The position numbers were made by a program, and so were the translations under genes. Shown one piece after another: positions 39,157 through 47,655 of a stretch of DNA of 64,000 bases. The notes under the pieces are model-generated. The model had not been told where the DNA came from, searched no databases, and worked only from the letters and a program-made list of their open reading frames with translations. The stretch is from Bacteroides fragilis (GTDB taxonomy: Bacteria; Bacteroidota; Bacteroidia; Bacteroidales; Bacteroidaceae). The DNA lies in the NCBI RefSeq assembly GCF_002849695.1, contig NZ_CP018937.1:1364001-1428000 (forward strand), given 5' to 3'. Positions within the stretch are counted from its first letter, which is position 1, and every line of letters starts with the position of its first letter.

Positions 39157-40203
39157 TTATCGTTTATAAATCAACTTATTTTTCCCTTCCCCGAATAAAT
39201 TGTCTCCTATGGTTGTGATTTTATCTCCTTTGGCAACTACGTAGCGTAGCCTGTCACATCCCATGAAAGCACCATATTCGATGGCTGTAATGCTTTCCGG
39301 CAATTCCACGGTTCCACACAGACGTCCGCAATTGCTGAAAGCCCGCTGTCCGATGCTTTTCAGTCCATGAGGTAAACGAACGCGGAGCAGGTATTTTTTT
39401 TGTGAGAAAGTAAAGTCCGGGATAGCTGTCGCATTGGTCTTTTCGATGTCTACGGCAACCAGATTCGGCATATAATCCCGTATCAGTTTAAAATCGGCCG
39501 CATCCAGTTTGCCTTCGATGGTCAGGAAGTTGATCTCTTTCGGTTGTAGCCCTGCTTTTTGTATTTCACTTTCCAGCGTGCTCAAAGCACCTACCTCTAT
39601 TTTAGCTTCCAATGGTTCGCCTTCAATGAACGCAAAGTTATCCCAACGATTTTTCAGCCGGTATTCATCACTTGCTCCCAGCGGTACGAAGATTGCAGTG
39701 ATGCTGTCAGCCAAGGCTCCCGGCAGCAGGTTGGGAGGAGTTTTCTTTTTGATCTGGCAGATGTTCAGGTTCTCGCATCCCATAAAGGCTGCATCTTCAA
39801 TGTTCTTGATTTTTTCCGAAAGAACCACTTTCTTTAGGGTCGGTTTCCCTTTGGCAATACCGTTTTCCATCTTGCAGAAAGCATAGGCCGGAACAAAGTT
39901 TGGCATGTAAATATAGAATTTATCCGGATACGTACCTTCTTTTCCCGAATACATACTGATACTTGCATTCGCTATATCGAGCACTTGCAGATTTTTGAAT
40001 TCATCGCGCAGATGCTTGAAGTCCACTGCGTTGATCTTTCCTGTCAGAGTGAGGTGAGTCACCTGGTTTGCTTCTTCTTCCGTCATCATCGAAATAAGAG
40101 TTCCCGGTTTGCTGACGAAATATGTTTTCTTAACTTCTTGTGCCGTAGCTGCAAATAGATTGGCAGCAAGGGCTATTCCTATAAACAGATGTTTTATTTT
40201 CAT
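39157..40203 (-). CDS. BspA-type leucine-rich repeat surface protein
   Basis: 348 residues with a signal peptide (MKIKHLFIGIALAANLFAATAQ). It carries LRR_5/BspA-type repeats: LKKVVLSEKIKNIEDAAFMGCENL, LRVRLPHGLKSIGQRAFSNCGRL, and VELPESITAIEYGAFMGCDRL. Two larger repeats precede these (LTLTGKINAVDFKHLRDEFKNLQVLDI and LTIEGKLDAADFKLIRDYMPNLVAVDI). Such proteins bind host or bacterial surface ligands; no anchor sequence is visible, so it may be periplasmic or secreted. Confidence 0.85.
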   Translation of the reverse strand: MKIKHLFIGIALAANLFAATAQEVKKTYFVSKPGTLISMMTEEEANQVTHLTLTGKINAVDFKHLRDEFKNLQVLDIANASISMYSGKEGTYPDKFYIYMPNFVPAYAFCKMENGIAKGKPTLKKVVLSEKIKNIEDAAFMGCENLNICQIKKKTPPNLLPGALADSITAIFVPLGASDEYRLKNRWDNFAFIEGEPLEAKIEVGALSTLESEIQKAGLQPKEINFLTIEGKLDAADFKLIRDYMPNLVAVDIEKTNATAIPDFTFSQKKYLLRVRLPHGLKSIGQRAFSNCGRLCGTVELPESITAIEYGAFMGCDRLRYVVAKGDKITTIGDNLFGEGKNKLIYKR

Positions 40204-40223
40204 ATTTATGATAAATGTTTAGA

Positions 40224-40231
40224 CAAATATA
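40224..40231 (-). promoter_or_regulatory. candidate promoter of the LRR protein gene
   Basis: TATATTTG on the minus strand, 21 bp before the start codon at 40203. No -33 partner is evident. Confidence 0.5.
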
Positions 40232-40251
40232 GCGAATCATACTTTATCTCG

Positions 40252-40283
40252 TTGAGAGTTTTAGGAAAATATAGTTATTTTTG
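40252..40283 (+). promoter_or_regulatory. promoter of the CPBP protease gene
   Basis: TTG at 40252-40254, a 21-base spacer, and TATTTTTG at 40276-40283 match the Bacteroides promoter pattern, 24 bp before the ATG at 40308. Confidence 0.65.
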
Positions 40284-40307
40284 TCCTTCAACTAATAAAT
40301 TAACAAA

Positions 40308-41159
40308 ATGGAACAACAAGAAAAAGAGAACAGTCCGATCCCCTCTTCGGGAGGGATTCCGGCATTTGCAAGTATTGCATTATTTCTGGTGGGTTTCTAT
40401 ATTCTTATACCTCTGTTTGGGATTATCCTGAGTTCTATCTCTGTATTAAAAGAGTGGAGAATGGGGGCTTTCTTTATTGGGGAGGGAGCTATGTTGCTGA
40501 GCGTATTTATTGTAACCTTCCTGATGATGCGATTTCTTGATCGCCGTCCCTTCTCCGATTTAGGATTCAGTCTGAAAAGACGTGGTAAAGATATCCTATA
40601 CGGTTTTCTGATGGCAGTGCTTATCTATGCCATTGGCTTTGCTGTTTGTTTGCTGACCGGGCAGATTGAGGTTGTCGGTGTCCATTTGCATTGGAGCGAT
40701 TTGCTCTTAAGCGGGTTGTTTTTCGCCATGGTTGCCATTGTCGAGGAAACTATGATGCGCGGATATGTTTTGGGACATTTATTGCGTACGCGACTCAATA
40801 AATTTATTTCTCTCTTCATCTCTTCCCTTTTGTTTGCGTTGCTCCATCTGATGAATCCCAATGTGGCTTTTTTACCCATGCTCAATCTGGTGTTAGGAGG
40901 GTTATTACTGGGAGCTTCCTATCTTTACACCCGTAATCTTTGGTTTCCTATTTCGCTTCATTTCTTTTGGAACTGGATTCAAGGGCCCGTGCTTGGATTT
41001 GAAGTCAGTGGCAATCGTTTCTGTGAAACCTTGTTTTCACTTCGCCTGCCTGCAAATAATCTGATTAATGGAGGAGCATTTGGTTTTGAAGGTTCGCTGG
41101 TTTGTACCGTATTGGCAACGCTCTTTACACTGCTCATAATCTGGTGGTTTGAACAATAA
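40308..41159 (+). CDS. CPBP family intramembrane metalloprotease (CAAX protease-like)
   Basis: 283-residue integral membrane protein with about seven to eight hydrophobic segments. The CPBP/Abi motifs are present: EETMMRGYVLGHLL (motif 1, Glu-Glu and Arg), FALLHLMNPN (motif 2, His) and the final SLHFFWNWIQGPVLG (motif 3, His-Asn). In other bacteria such proteins process membrane peptides or act in bacteriocin immunity; no specific target is evident here. The gene appears monocistronic. Confidence 0.88.
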   Translation: MEQQEKENSPIPSSGGIPAFASIALFLVGFYILIPLFGIILSSISVLKEWRMGAFFIGEGAMLLSVFIVTFLMMRFLDRRPFSDLGFSLKRRGKDILYGFLMAVLIYAIGFAVCLLTGQIEVVGVHLHWSDLLLSGLFFAMVAIVEETMMRGYVLGHLLRTRLNKFISLFISSLLFALLHLMNPNVAFLPMLNLVLGGLLLGASYLYTRNLWFPISLHFFWNWIQGPVLGFEVSGNRFCETLFSLRLPANNLINGGAFGFEGSLVCTVLATLFTLLIIWWFEQ

Positions 41160-41162
41160 GAA

Positions 41163-41195
41163 AATGTCCCATGTTCCGCTGAACTCTGGGACATT
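41163..41195. terminator. hairpin downstream of the CPBP gene
   Basis: AATGTCCCA (41163-41171) pairs perfectly with TGGGACATT (41187-41195). There is no T run on the plus strand; on the minus strand the stem is followed by TTTCTT. It lies directly after the CPBP stop codon. Confidence 0.6.
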
Positions 41196-41210
41196 GATAA
41201 AACAAACACC

Positions 41211-41270
41211 ACATTTACTTCACAGTAAGTCAGAGTGGAAAAGCAAGGACGCATTTACTTCGCAGTAAGT
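41211..41270. repeat. two direct copies of a 20-bp motif
   Basis: ACATTTACTTCACAGTAAGT (41211-41230) and GCATTTACTTCGCAGTAAGT (41251-41270) match at 18 of 20 positions, 40 bp apart. Each contains TTACT...AGTAA, a small palindrome. The rest of the gap to the beta-barrel gene at 41405 holds nothing recognisable. Confidence 0.6.
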
Positions 41271-41404
41271 TTGTTGCGCACTATTAAACACAAACAAAAC
41301 AAAATAAAAGCTGTACAACAGCCATTATAACACTTGCATCAATGTAGGTTTATATTAATTTGTCCATAAGAGAGAGCATAAAGTATGTGGGGGTGAATCT
41401 TATT

Positions 41405-42580
41405 CTAAAATTTATACGTTGTTCCCACCATTAACCCCACTGTTCCCCGTATGGGTTCCTGAAGGTCAGCCCGATAACTTCTGTCTTTAAATATATTGAT
41501 TCGGGGTTCCAGCCAAAGCCCGGTATGGGCCGACAACCTGATTTCTCCCTGTAGTCCGATGCGGCCGTTCAGGATGATGGAAGATGATGATTCCGTTCCG
41601 GGAAAATAGCTCCCGATGCCACCTGCCACTGTCAGGTTGAACACGTGGCTGTCCCGGTCGGAAAAAAGCCTTGTGAGATTGCACAGATAGTCGATGTTGA
41701 GGCTGATATTAAAATCGCGGTTGCTTCCGCTTTCTTCATTATCTAAAAAGGCGGTACTACTGCCGGCACTGATCCGCATTCCGTTAATTTTGTCGAACCA
41801 TTTACCTAAAGCGAATTCCGTGTCGAACAATACATTTCCGGTGTTTCCGGTGCCGGCCGCCAGTGAGGCAAAACCTCCTTTAAGGAAGGTCAGGGTAGTG
41901 TATCCTGCCGGTTTGTAAGTAATACCTGCCATTAGTGATCCTGCCAGGTTATATCTTTTCCACGATGGCTGGTTGTCCACCCGGTCCGGATAAAGTGCCA
42001 GTTGTGGCTCGATAAACAGGTTAAAAGCAGACGATACATTCAGTTTCCCTTGTAATCCTGCCCTCAATCCGTATGAATGGATTGTTTTTTGGTCTTTTAT
42101 GATAGTGGCCTGATAACTGAGTCCGAGAGCGCCGATCACTTCGAATACCCGCTTCGGGTTGTATCTGGCGGCAAATGCACTGATATTGATCAGGTAGTCT
42201 ACATTGGCTCCTGCCAGATGCATATCCGTATTTCCTTGTTTCCACTGTGTATATTCCCCTCCGGCCCGTAATCCTATGACGGGAGTCAGCCAATTGCCTG
42301 CCATGAATGATGCCCGTGGTCCGTGAGCGGTTTGTCCGCCTCCTACGTTAAACAGATAACCGATGCCCGATCCGACAGAGAAAAACAGATGCTCCGACCC
42401 TCTCTTCGAATGGAACTTTTCCGCTCCCTTTCGTTTGGGTATCAAATATTCTGAGGCCTCTATATTGTTTTTTCCCGCTGTTGAATCTTGCTTTTGCTCT
42501 TGTGCTGCCAGAGTTACGCATAAGCCGAAACCGACTCCTAACAGCAGGATTCTTTTATAGCTCTTTCTCATATTCTTCAT
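41405..42580 (-). CDS. outer membrane beta-barrel protein of unknown function
   Basis: 391 residues with signal peptide (ILLLGVGFGLCVTLAAQ) and a body of alternating polar and aromatic residues ending in a beta-signal like strand (GTVGLMVGTTYKF). Glycine-rich amphipathic strands (LFFSVGSGIGYLFNVGGG, YGLRAGLQGKLNVSSAFNLFIEPQLALYP) recur, suggesting a barrel with a duplicated half. Its start overlaps the stop of the upstream OmpA/TPR gene by 4 bp (ATGA), so the two are translationally coupled. No enzymatic motif is seen. Confidence 0.7.
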   Translation of the reverse strand: MKNMRKSYKRILLLGVGFGLCVTLAAQEQKQDSTAGKNNIEASEYLIPKRKGAEKFHSKRGSEHLFFSVGSGIGYLFNVGGGQTAHGPRASFMAGNWLTPVIGLRAGGEYTQWKQGNTDMHLAGANVDYLINISAFAARYNPKRVFEVIGALGLSYQATIIKDQKTIHSYGLRAGLQGKLNVSSAFNLFIEPQLALYPDRVDNQPSWKRYNLAGSLMAGITYKPAGYTTLTFLKGGFASLAAGTGNTGNVLFDTEFALGKWFDKINGMRISAGSSTAFLDNEESGSNRDFNISLNIDYLCNLTRLFSDRDSHVFNLTVAGGIGSYFPGTESSSSIILNGRIGLQGEIRLSAHTGLWLEPRINIFKDRSYRADLQEPIRGTVGLMVGTTYKF

Positions 42581-44706
42581 TGCTTTATCGTTCTTTCTTC
42601 ATTCAAGCCGTTCTCTTCCGTTTCGGTGTCTTCCGTTTCGGTTTTTTCTTTTGTTTTCTCCGCTTTTTCCTTCTGTTCTTTCTTTTCCTCTTCCAACTGT
42701 TGCAGTAGGTCGGTTACGTCTCCGTCTATCTGCGCAATCTCTTTCAGTGACGGATCTTCGTTCAGGGCCCGTTTTATGAAAGCATATGCTTCGCTCACTT
42801 TGTCCAACCTGTTGGCACATGCCGCCCTTAGATAATAGCTGAGTGGTTCATCCGGTAGTTCTTGTGCCTTTTCCCACGCTTCTTCATTTTGCTTCATGGC
42901 CATTAATAATACCACTTCATTTATGCCGCCTTGTGTTCCGAACCGTTCATAAGCATCCTCAAAATGCCCGTTGTAAGCTCCAACGATGGCTCTTACGTCT
43001 TGTGTCATGTCGTTGTCCGGCAAAAAGTCTATAATGGAGTCCGCCCGGTTATAAGCTCTTTCGTCCATTAAGGCGATTACCTGATTACAGAGTAGTTCTG
43101 TGGGAGCCGATCTGCTGACAAACGGTTCCAGTAATTTGCTGTCTGCTTTCTTTTGTTCTATCAGTAATGCAGCCAATTCGTTGGCCATAATCATAAATTT
43201 AGGATATTGTTCCAGTGCTTGTCGGCAGATTACTTCCCGTGTAGAGTCATTATCGGCATTCAGGTATATCCGCCAAAATTCATAGGGCACCAATTTTTTA
43301 TAGTCTTGTTTATACATTATGCGTATTTCTTCATCGTTCAGCAATCTCATCACCGAATAGTTGAAACTATATTCCACCCGGCGCAGCCGTGGTAAGTAAG
43401 TCGTTAGAATGACATTCCGGTATTCCGGTAGTCGTAGGATCCGGCTGTATTGCGAGGCCATGTTGTCCGGATAGCAATTGATGATTTCCCGTAACTTGCC
43501 TGTAGGCAGTGAGTCGTGTTCCATCAATTCTGCTACCTCTTCCCATGAGGCCACCACTCCTTCTGTATATGTACTGTCTTTTATCGCGTCTATAGTACCT
43601 CCGTTCAGAAAACCAAAGATACGTTTCAGCGTACTGTCCGTGCGTTTTTGTGCCAGTTTCAGATTCGACTGATACGGACCTTCTGGCGACGATACTCCTT
43701 TGACGGAAAACGACAGGAATTCCGAGTTCGGATCGTTTTCTATTTCCTGCAGGCGCAAGCGCATTTTCTCCAGTTCTCTTTGGTTGTTCGGATCCTTTTC
43801 GTCTATCGTTGCCGAGTTGATCAGGAAGTTCAGCTTCACTTCTCCTCTGTCGCCTCTTTGTTGTTTTTGAGGTTTAGGGATGTATTTTTCATCTCTGATT
43901 TTCATGCCATCCGCTTGGTACGTAAAGAAACGCATCGGATTTACCGTACCTTTGGCTATCACTACTGTATCTTTGTATGCCAGTTTTTTATATTCTACCA
44001 GATACATGTAGATGTCACACCGGCATTCATCGTCCGGGTTATCCATATAGAGGGAGTCTACGTAGGCAATCACTTCATTTTTATCAATCTTTTGCGTTTT
44101 CTCCTGAAAAGGTGCTAACGGGTCTCTGCTCAGGTCGAATTCCATCATTCGTTCCAATGTGATGGCATACTCCTTTCCGGTCACCACTGCCGGGCGGAAC
44201 AGGCTCTGTGTTTTACGGGTAATATTCACCAACATCGGTTGCACTACGATACGTGTGTTCGGCTTATACATTTCTTTGGGAATTTTTACTTTAGGGTGGA
44301 TGATGTATTGATTTCCGACGATCTCGATGTCGGTTGGTTCCGGTAGCAGTTTGTCCACCACTTTTTTGGCGGTGATCACCACTTCGTCAATCATCGATGC
44401 TTCGTACGAGATCACTACGTTTATCGTTGTCTTTCCTTTAAGTTTTACTGTTTTTGATGCGTAGGCAAAGCCCGAGAAATGGAGGGTCGTACTGGGATCT
44501 GCCATGATCTTGAACTTTCCGTCCAGGTCTGTGATGCCGTATACATCTCCCTTTTCATTCTGGTCTCTGATTACGATAGAGATGGCAGGTTCTCCCTCAT
44601 CATCGATTACGCTTCCGCGTATTTCTACTTTCTGGGCTTGTCCCCATGCCGGAATAATGGCGTATAGGGCCACTATCCCCAATAGTAAAAATCTTTTGAT
44701 ATTCAT
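42577..44706 (-). CDS. envelope protein with carboxypeptidase-like, OmpA-like and TPR-like regions
   Basis: 709 residues with signal peptide (FLLLGIVALYAIIPAWGQ). Residues about 25-115 form a carboxypeptidase-D regulatory-like beta domain (VEIRGSVIDDEGEPAISIVI...DGKFKIMADP). The middle has an OmpA-like segment (FSVKGVSSPEGPYQSNLKLAQKRTDSTLKRI) comparable to that of the DUF3868 protein at 50327, including a shared LPRLRRVEY / FPKLRRVSC end. The last 250 residues are helical, TPR-like, and finish in a highly charged tail (EEEKKEQKEKAEKTKEKTETEDTETEENG). It may link the outer membrane to peptidoglycan and serve an assembly role. It lies between the DUF3575 and barrel genes. Confidence 0.7.
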   Translation of the reverse strand: MNIKRFLLLGIVALYAIIPAWGQAQKVEIRGSVIDDEGEPAISIVIRDQNEKGDVYGITDLDGKFKIMADPSTTLHFSGFAYASKTVKLKGKTTINVVISYEASMIDEVVITAKKVVDKLLPEPTDIEIVGNQYIIHPKVKIPKEMYKPNTRIVVQPMLVNITRKTQSLFRPAVVTGKEYAITLERMMEFDLSRDPLAPFQEKTQKIDKNEVIAYVDSLYMDNPDDECRCDIYMYLVEYKKLAYKDTVVIAKGTVNPMRFFTYQADGMKIRDEKYIPKPQKQQRGDRGEVKLNFLINSATIDEKDPNNQRELEKMRLRLQEIENDPNSEFLSFSVKGVSSPEGPYQSNLKLAQKRTDSTLKRIFGFLNGGTIDAIKDSTYTEGVVASWEEVAELMEHDSLPTGKLREIINCYPDNMASQYSRILRLPEYRNVILTTYLPRLRRVEYSFNYSVMRLLNDEEIRIMYKQDYKKLVPYEFWRIYLNADNDSTREVICRQALEQYPKFMIMANELAALLIEQKKADSKLLEPFVSRSAPTELLCNQVIALMDERAYNRADSIIDFLPDNDMTQDVRAIVGAYNGHFEDAYERFGTQGGINEVVLLMAMKQNEEAWEKAQELPDEPLSYYLRAACANRLDKVSEAYAFIKRALNEDPSLKEIAQIDGDVTDLLQQLEEEKKEQKEKAEKTKEKTETEDTETEENGLNEERTIKQ

Positions 44707-44716
44707 TAGGGTTATT

Positions 44717-45322
44717 TTATTTGGCTATATAGATAAAAGATACACTTAGTTTAACCGGTATGGGGGCCCATCCCGATTCATTCGGTTCACCGTGAGTGCT
44801 TCCCGGTTGGTAGCGCACCAACCTGTAGCGTGCCACACCCACACCGCCTGAAACCTCAAGGTTCCAGCGGCGTGACAGAATCCAGTTGTATCCATACGTG
44901 ACACCCGCAGCTACGGCATCTCCATAATATGCCCTGGGGGTTATTCCTACGTCGAACATGGAATAGAATCCTGTGATACCGATGTAATGGCGCGCCAGCA
45001 GGTTCCGAAGCCAATATTTAGCTTCAGCTTGTACGCGCCCATGACGGTAGAAAAGTTTATCTGTAATCTTCCAGGGATTAGCCGATGCCGAAATTTCGGC
45101 TGTCATCCAATCGTTTAGCGGGAATTCCACTCCCAGATTGGGAGATGCCGCTAACCATTCCAGCGTATTAGTCTTGATGGCCATACGTTGGGCGGATACT
45201 TGAAAAGATATTGCTATGAAAATAAAGAGTATAGCCCGTTTCCCGAATAGAGACGGGAAATTATATCCGGCTATCTCCCACAACAAGTTTGGGAAATTTA
45301 GTTTTAAATTAAATGTATTCAT
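44717..45322 (-). CDS. DUF3575 family outer membrane protein
   Basis: About 201 residues; the start may be the Met at 45322 or one 4 codons earlier. The hydrophobic leader (AILFIFIAISFQVSAQ) is followed by MAIKTNTLEWLAASPNLGVEFPL, the DUF3575 opening, and YWLRNLLARHYIGITGFYSMF, VTYGYNWILSRRWNLEVSGGVGVARY and a terminal KLSVSFIYIAK strand. The protein at 49745 has the same pattern. DUF3575 proteins often stand next to Mfa/Fim pilus genes; the function is not established. Confidence 0.8.
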   Translation of the reverse strand: MNTFNLKLNFPNLLWEIAGYNFPSLFGKRAILFIFIAISFQVSAQRMAIKTNTLEWLAASPNLGVEFPLNDWMTAEISASANPWKITDKLFYRHGRVQAEAKYWLRNLLARHYIGITGFYSMFDVGITPRAYYGDAVAAGVTYGYNWILSRRWNLEVSGGVGVARYRLVRYQPGSTHGEPNESGWAPIPVKLSVSFIYIAK

Positions 45323-45405
45323 AAACGCGCTCACTTCTGTCTAAAGCGTGCTGTCGTTTATTCTTGTCGGTGACAAATATAGAGGTTTTAATTTACATTT
45401 TTCAA

Positions 45406-46257
45406 CTAATCGAAATCTTTTTTTATTAATTCTGATAAATACTCCTGTAAATCAGTCTCTTGCCCTATCTGTAATTTTTGTCGGAGCCGGCTCCGGTTGC
45501 TTCTCACAGTCGAAGGGGCTATATATTGAAGTTCAGCTATCTCTTCGGTTGTTTTGTTCTCCAATATCAGGCAGCAGAATTGTATTTCTTTGTTGCTGGG
45601 TTGAAGGTGCAGGGCGTTGAAAGCCGCCCATAGCTTTAGTTCGGAAGTCATCCTTTTTTTTTGCCGGTGCATGCTTCGCAATATTTCCTGTAACTTGGCG
45701 AGCATTACCGGAGGAAAAATATAAGCTACCGTCAGGCTGGGAAAATTCATAAGGTAGAGGCCGGACGATGTATAGAGTCCGATGCCCAGATAGAGCAAAA
45801 CCGGTGAGAGGGATAGGATTATGACCGTGTGGCGTTTTACGGAAATGGAAGCCAGTCCGCAGGTCACCATTCCGATAATCAGGTCCTGCGACAAAAAGAA
45901 TCCGGCTTCTTCCGGCGGTAGGTAGATACGGTTGTACATCGAGATCAGTATATTGCCCTGTATCGTATAGAAAACACTGTTTAGTAGAGATACGATCCGG
46001 GCTTTTTTCCGAATCAGTAAATAAGTGAATAACGCAAATAATCCCAGGGAGAGTATATTGCATATTGCCAGCAATAAGTTATTTCGCATGAGGTAGACGC
46101 AAAGATCGGCCAGGATTCCGATACTGAAGCAGACCACTGTACTATAATAGATGTAATAGATCGTTTGTTGTTCCGCACTTTCTATATTCTTGAACTGGTG
46201 GTATTTTCTTTGCAGATACTCGTTTCTTTTATGAAAAGGAAGGCTTTTAAGATTCAT
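45406..46257 (-). CDS. membrane-anchored LuxR-type transcriptional regulator
   Basis: About 283 residues from the preferred start MNLKSLPFHKRNEY; the frame stays open 27 codons upstream but that part is not leader-like. About six hydrophobic segments fill residues 40-190, followed by a short cytoplasmic linker and a LuxR-type helix-turn-helix (IQFCCLILENKTTEEIAELQYIAPSTVRSNRSRLRQKL). It likely senses a membrane or envelope signal. It reads in the same direction as the DUF3575 / OmpA-like / barrel genes about 80 bp downstream and may regulate them or the nearby pilus operon; that is inference. Confidence 0.75.
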   Translation of the reverse strand: MNLKSLPFHKRNEYLQRKYHQFKNIESAEQQTIYYIYYSTVVCFSIGILADLCVYLMRNNLLLAICNILSLGLFALFTYLLIRKKARIVSLLNSVFYTIQGNILISMYNRIYLPPEEAGFFLSQDLIIGMVTCGLASISVKRHTVIILSLSPVLLYLGIGLYTSSGLYLMNFPSLTVAYIFPPVMLAKLQEILRSMHRQKKRMTSELKLWAAFNALHLQPSNKEIQFCCLILENKTTEEIAELQYIAPSTVRSNRSRLRQKLQIGQETDLQEYLSELIKKDFD

Positions 46258-46386
46258 ATTTATGTTTGGTTTCAATGTCAGATGTTGGTTATGTCCTATT
46301 CGCACAATGTTTGCGAGTCCCGTGGACAAAACTCTCACAGCGTCCTTTTTCTCCCATAATAAATGTGAATAATTTCAAAATAAATT

Positions 46387-46394
46387 CAAATATA
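46387..46394 (-). promoter_or_regulatory. candidate promoter of the LuxR-type regulator
   Basis: TATATTTG on the minus strand matches TAnnTTTG, about 130 bp before the regulator start. It lies in an AT-repeat, so a chance match is possible, and no -33 element is seen. Confidence 0.4.
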
Positions 46395-46400
46395 TATATT

Positions 46401-46612
46401 AAAAAGACGTAGTGCGCCCGCCATACGTCATCAAGGCTCACCACAAGCCTGCTTACTCAATGGCAGTGCACCACGTCCTGAGACGGTACAGTTACCCCAA
46501 TGAGTAAGTCTATTATAGCCTTTCTTTGGTTATCGGAGGTGGTGATTCTGATGACGATTAGGCTATCGTTTATGTTGCTAAAACCGATTTGTTTCTCCGG
46601 CCGCATATAATT
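46401..46612 (-). ncRNA. candidate structured RNA of about 210 nt (minus strand), family not recognised
   Basis: No ORF covers this strip, but it is bounded on the minus strand by a promoter-like box (TATCTTTG at 46617-46624) and a terminator: GACGTA (46424-46429 as read on minus) with TACGTC (46406-46411), followed by five U. In between many segments are complementary: CGTCATCA with TGATGACG (8 bp), TCACCAC with GTGGTGA (7 bp), CTTACTCA with TGAGTAAG (8 bp), AGGCT with AGCCT, and CCCCAAT with ATTGGGG. The TGATGACG arm overlaps the terminator arm GACGTA, so the two helices exclude each other. It may be a stand-alone small RNA (for instance a 6S-like or Bacteroides-specific RNA) or a leader of the LuxR-type gene starting 144 bp downstream. 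Base-pairing is seen; function is unknown. Confidence 0.65.
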
Positions 46613-46616
46613 GGGG

Positions 46617-46624
46617 CAAAGATA
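46617..46624 (-). promoter_or_regulatory. candidate promoter of the structured RNA
   Basis: TATCTTTG on the minus strand, a perfect -7 type box just before the structured region; no good -33 element. Confidence 0.5.
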
Positions 46625-46896
46625 CAGATAAAAAATGAAAACTTTTAGAAATGTTTTTGATAAGTAGAACTCCCGATTTGCTTAAATATGAATTGGCTGG
46701 TGGATTCTCTTCCGAGAGTGTGTAGAGGACGTATTGATTTTCCTTCAAATTCTAACTATTTGCTTTGATATTTCCTTTTTTGCTGACGCGTGCAATGCTC
46801 CGTTTTCTTGGAATAGGGGCTTTGCGGGGATATAAAGACAGATGAAAAGAGAATTTGGTAGTAAAAAAGAACCGGATATTTACTTTTTTATCTATA
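46625..46896. other. intergenic stretch, nothing recognised
   Basis: AT-rich sequence with no coding character on either strand and no strong hairpin. It separates the structured RNA from the 22-bp repeats. Confidence 0.4.
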
Positions 46897-47006
46897 GGAA
46901 GTTAACTTTGTAATTGCACAAAGTTAATTCTTTGTCGGCAGAAAGTTAGCTTTGTGCCGGCAGGAAGTTAACATCTAACCGGTGGCAAGTTGCTTTGCAG
47001 CCGATA
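46897..47006. repeat. five degenerate 22-bp tandem repeats
   Basis: Units begin at 46897, 46919, 46941, 46963 and 46985, exactly 22 bases each. The consensus is about GNAAGTTAGCTTTGTNCCGGCA, best kept in unit 3. Units 1, 3 and 4 share AAGTTA(A/G)C; units 2, 3 and 5 keep CTTTG. The constant period of about two helical turns despite divergence suggests selection for spacing or an old duplication. Confidence 0.8.
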
Positions 47007-47655
47007 ACTCTCTTTTTTCTTTCGGAAAAGGGGCATAAAACACTGCATATTTTTCTGGTTGCTTCTCGTCTATGACTTCTCTGAATATATGAAAATGATC
47101 TATAATTGGAATTATATTTATCTTTTATATTGCAATCGGTTACGTATGTCGATTTTATGGATTACGTATTGCCTTATTTGCTTTCTTTTTGATTTACTCT
47201 GATACGGATTCTTGAGCTTCTTTTGATTAACCTTGGAACTTGGACGAAAAAAATGAATTCTATAAGCTATAGAAAATACAAAATGACAATTTTCAGATTC
47301 TATTGCCAAGTAAGTGATTCGATTGATTTACGAGAGCAAACATTACGCTTTGCAGTGCAAAGATAAGTGCTGCTTCTGCGCTTTTTCAATGAAAGGAAAG
47401 CATTCTGAGTGTTATTTATGGTTGAAGTCTCGATAACTTCTGATTAACAAATAGCAGGTAATATGGGGTTCATGTTTTCTTATCGTGTATATACTTTTCA
47501 TGTATGTCGCGTATATGGCATAGGTTATTGTTTGTTGTGCTAATCGGGTAGTCGAAAGTTTAGATCATATGATACTCCATAATATCCATGCCTTTTTTAT
47601 CCGGACAGATTTTTTTCTCTTCCCGGTGAAATAAAGAAAATCATGCAGGTAGTTC
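47007..47655. other. intergenic stretch without a credible gene
   Basis: AT-rich DNA before the recombinase. A 63-codon minus-strand frame exists at 47118-47309 but has no ribosome site, signal or family likeness. CTTTGCAGTGCAAAG near 47349 is a small palindrome. Nothing else is seen. Confidence 0.4.

Noticed and set aside
46401..46612. Cobalamin or other known riboswitch
   Set aside because: I looked for the B12 box and other known conserved cores and did not find them; the folding pattern is kept as an unassigned RNA.
47118..47309. 63-codon minus-strand frame in the long intergenic region
   Set aside because: No ribosome site, no family likeness, biased by AT-rich sequence.
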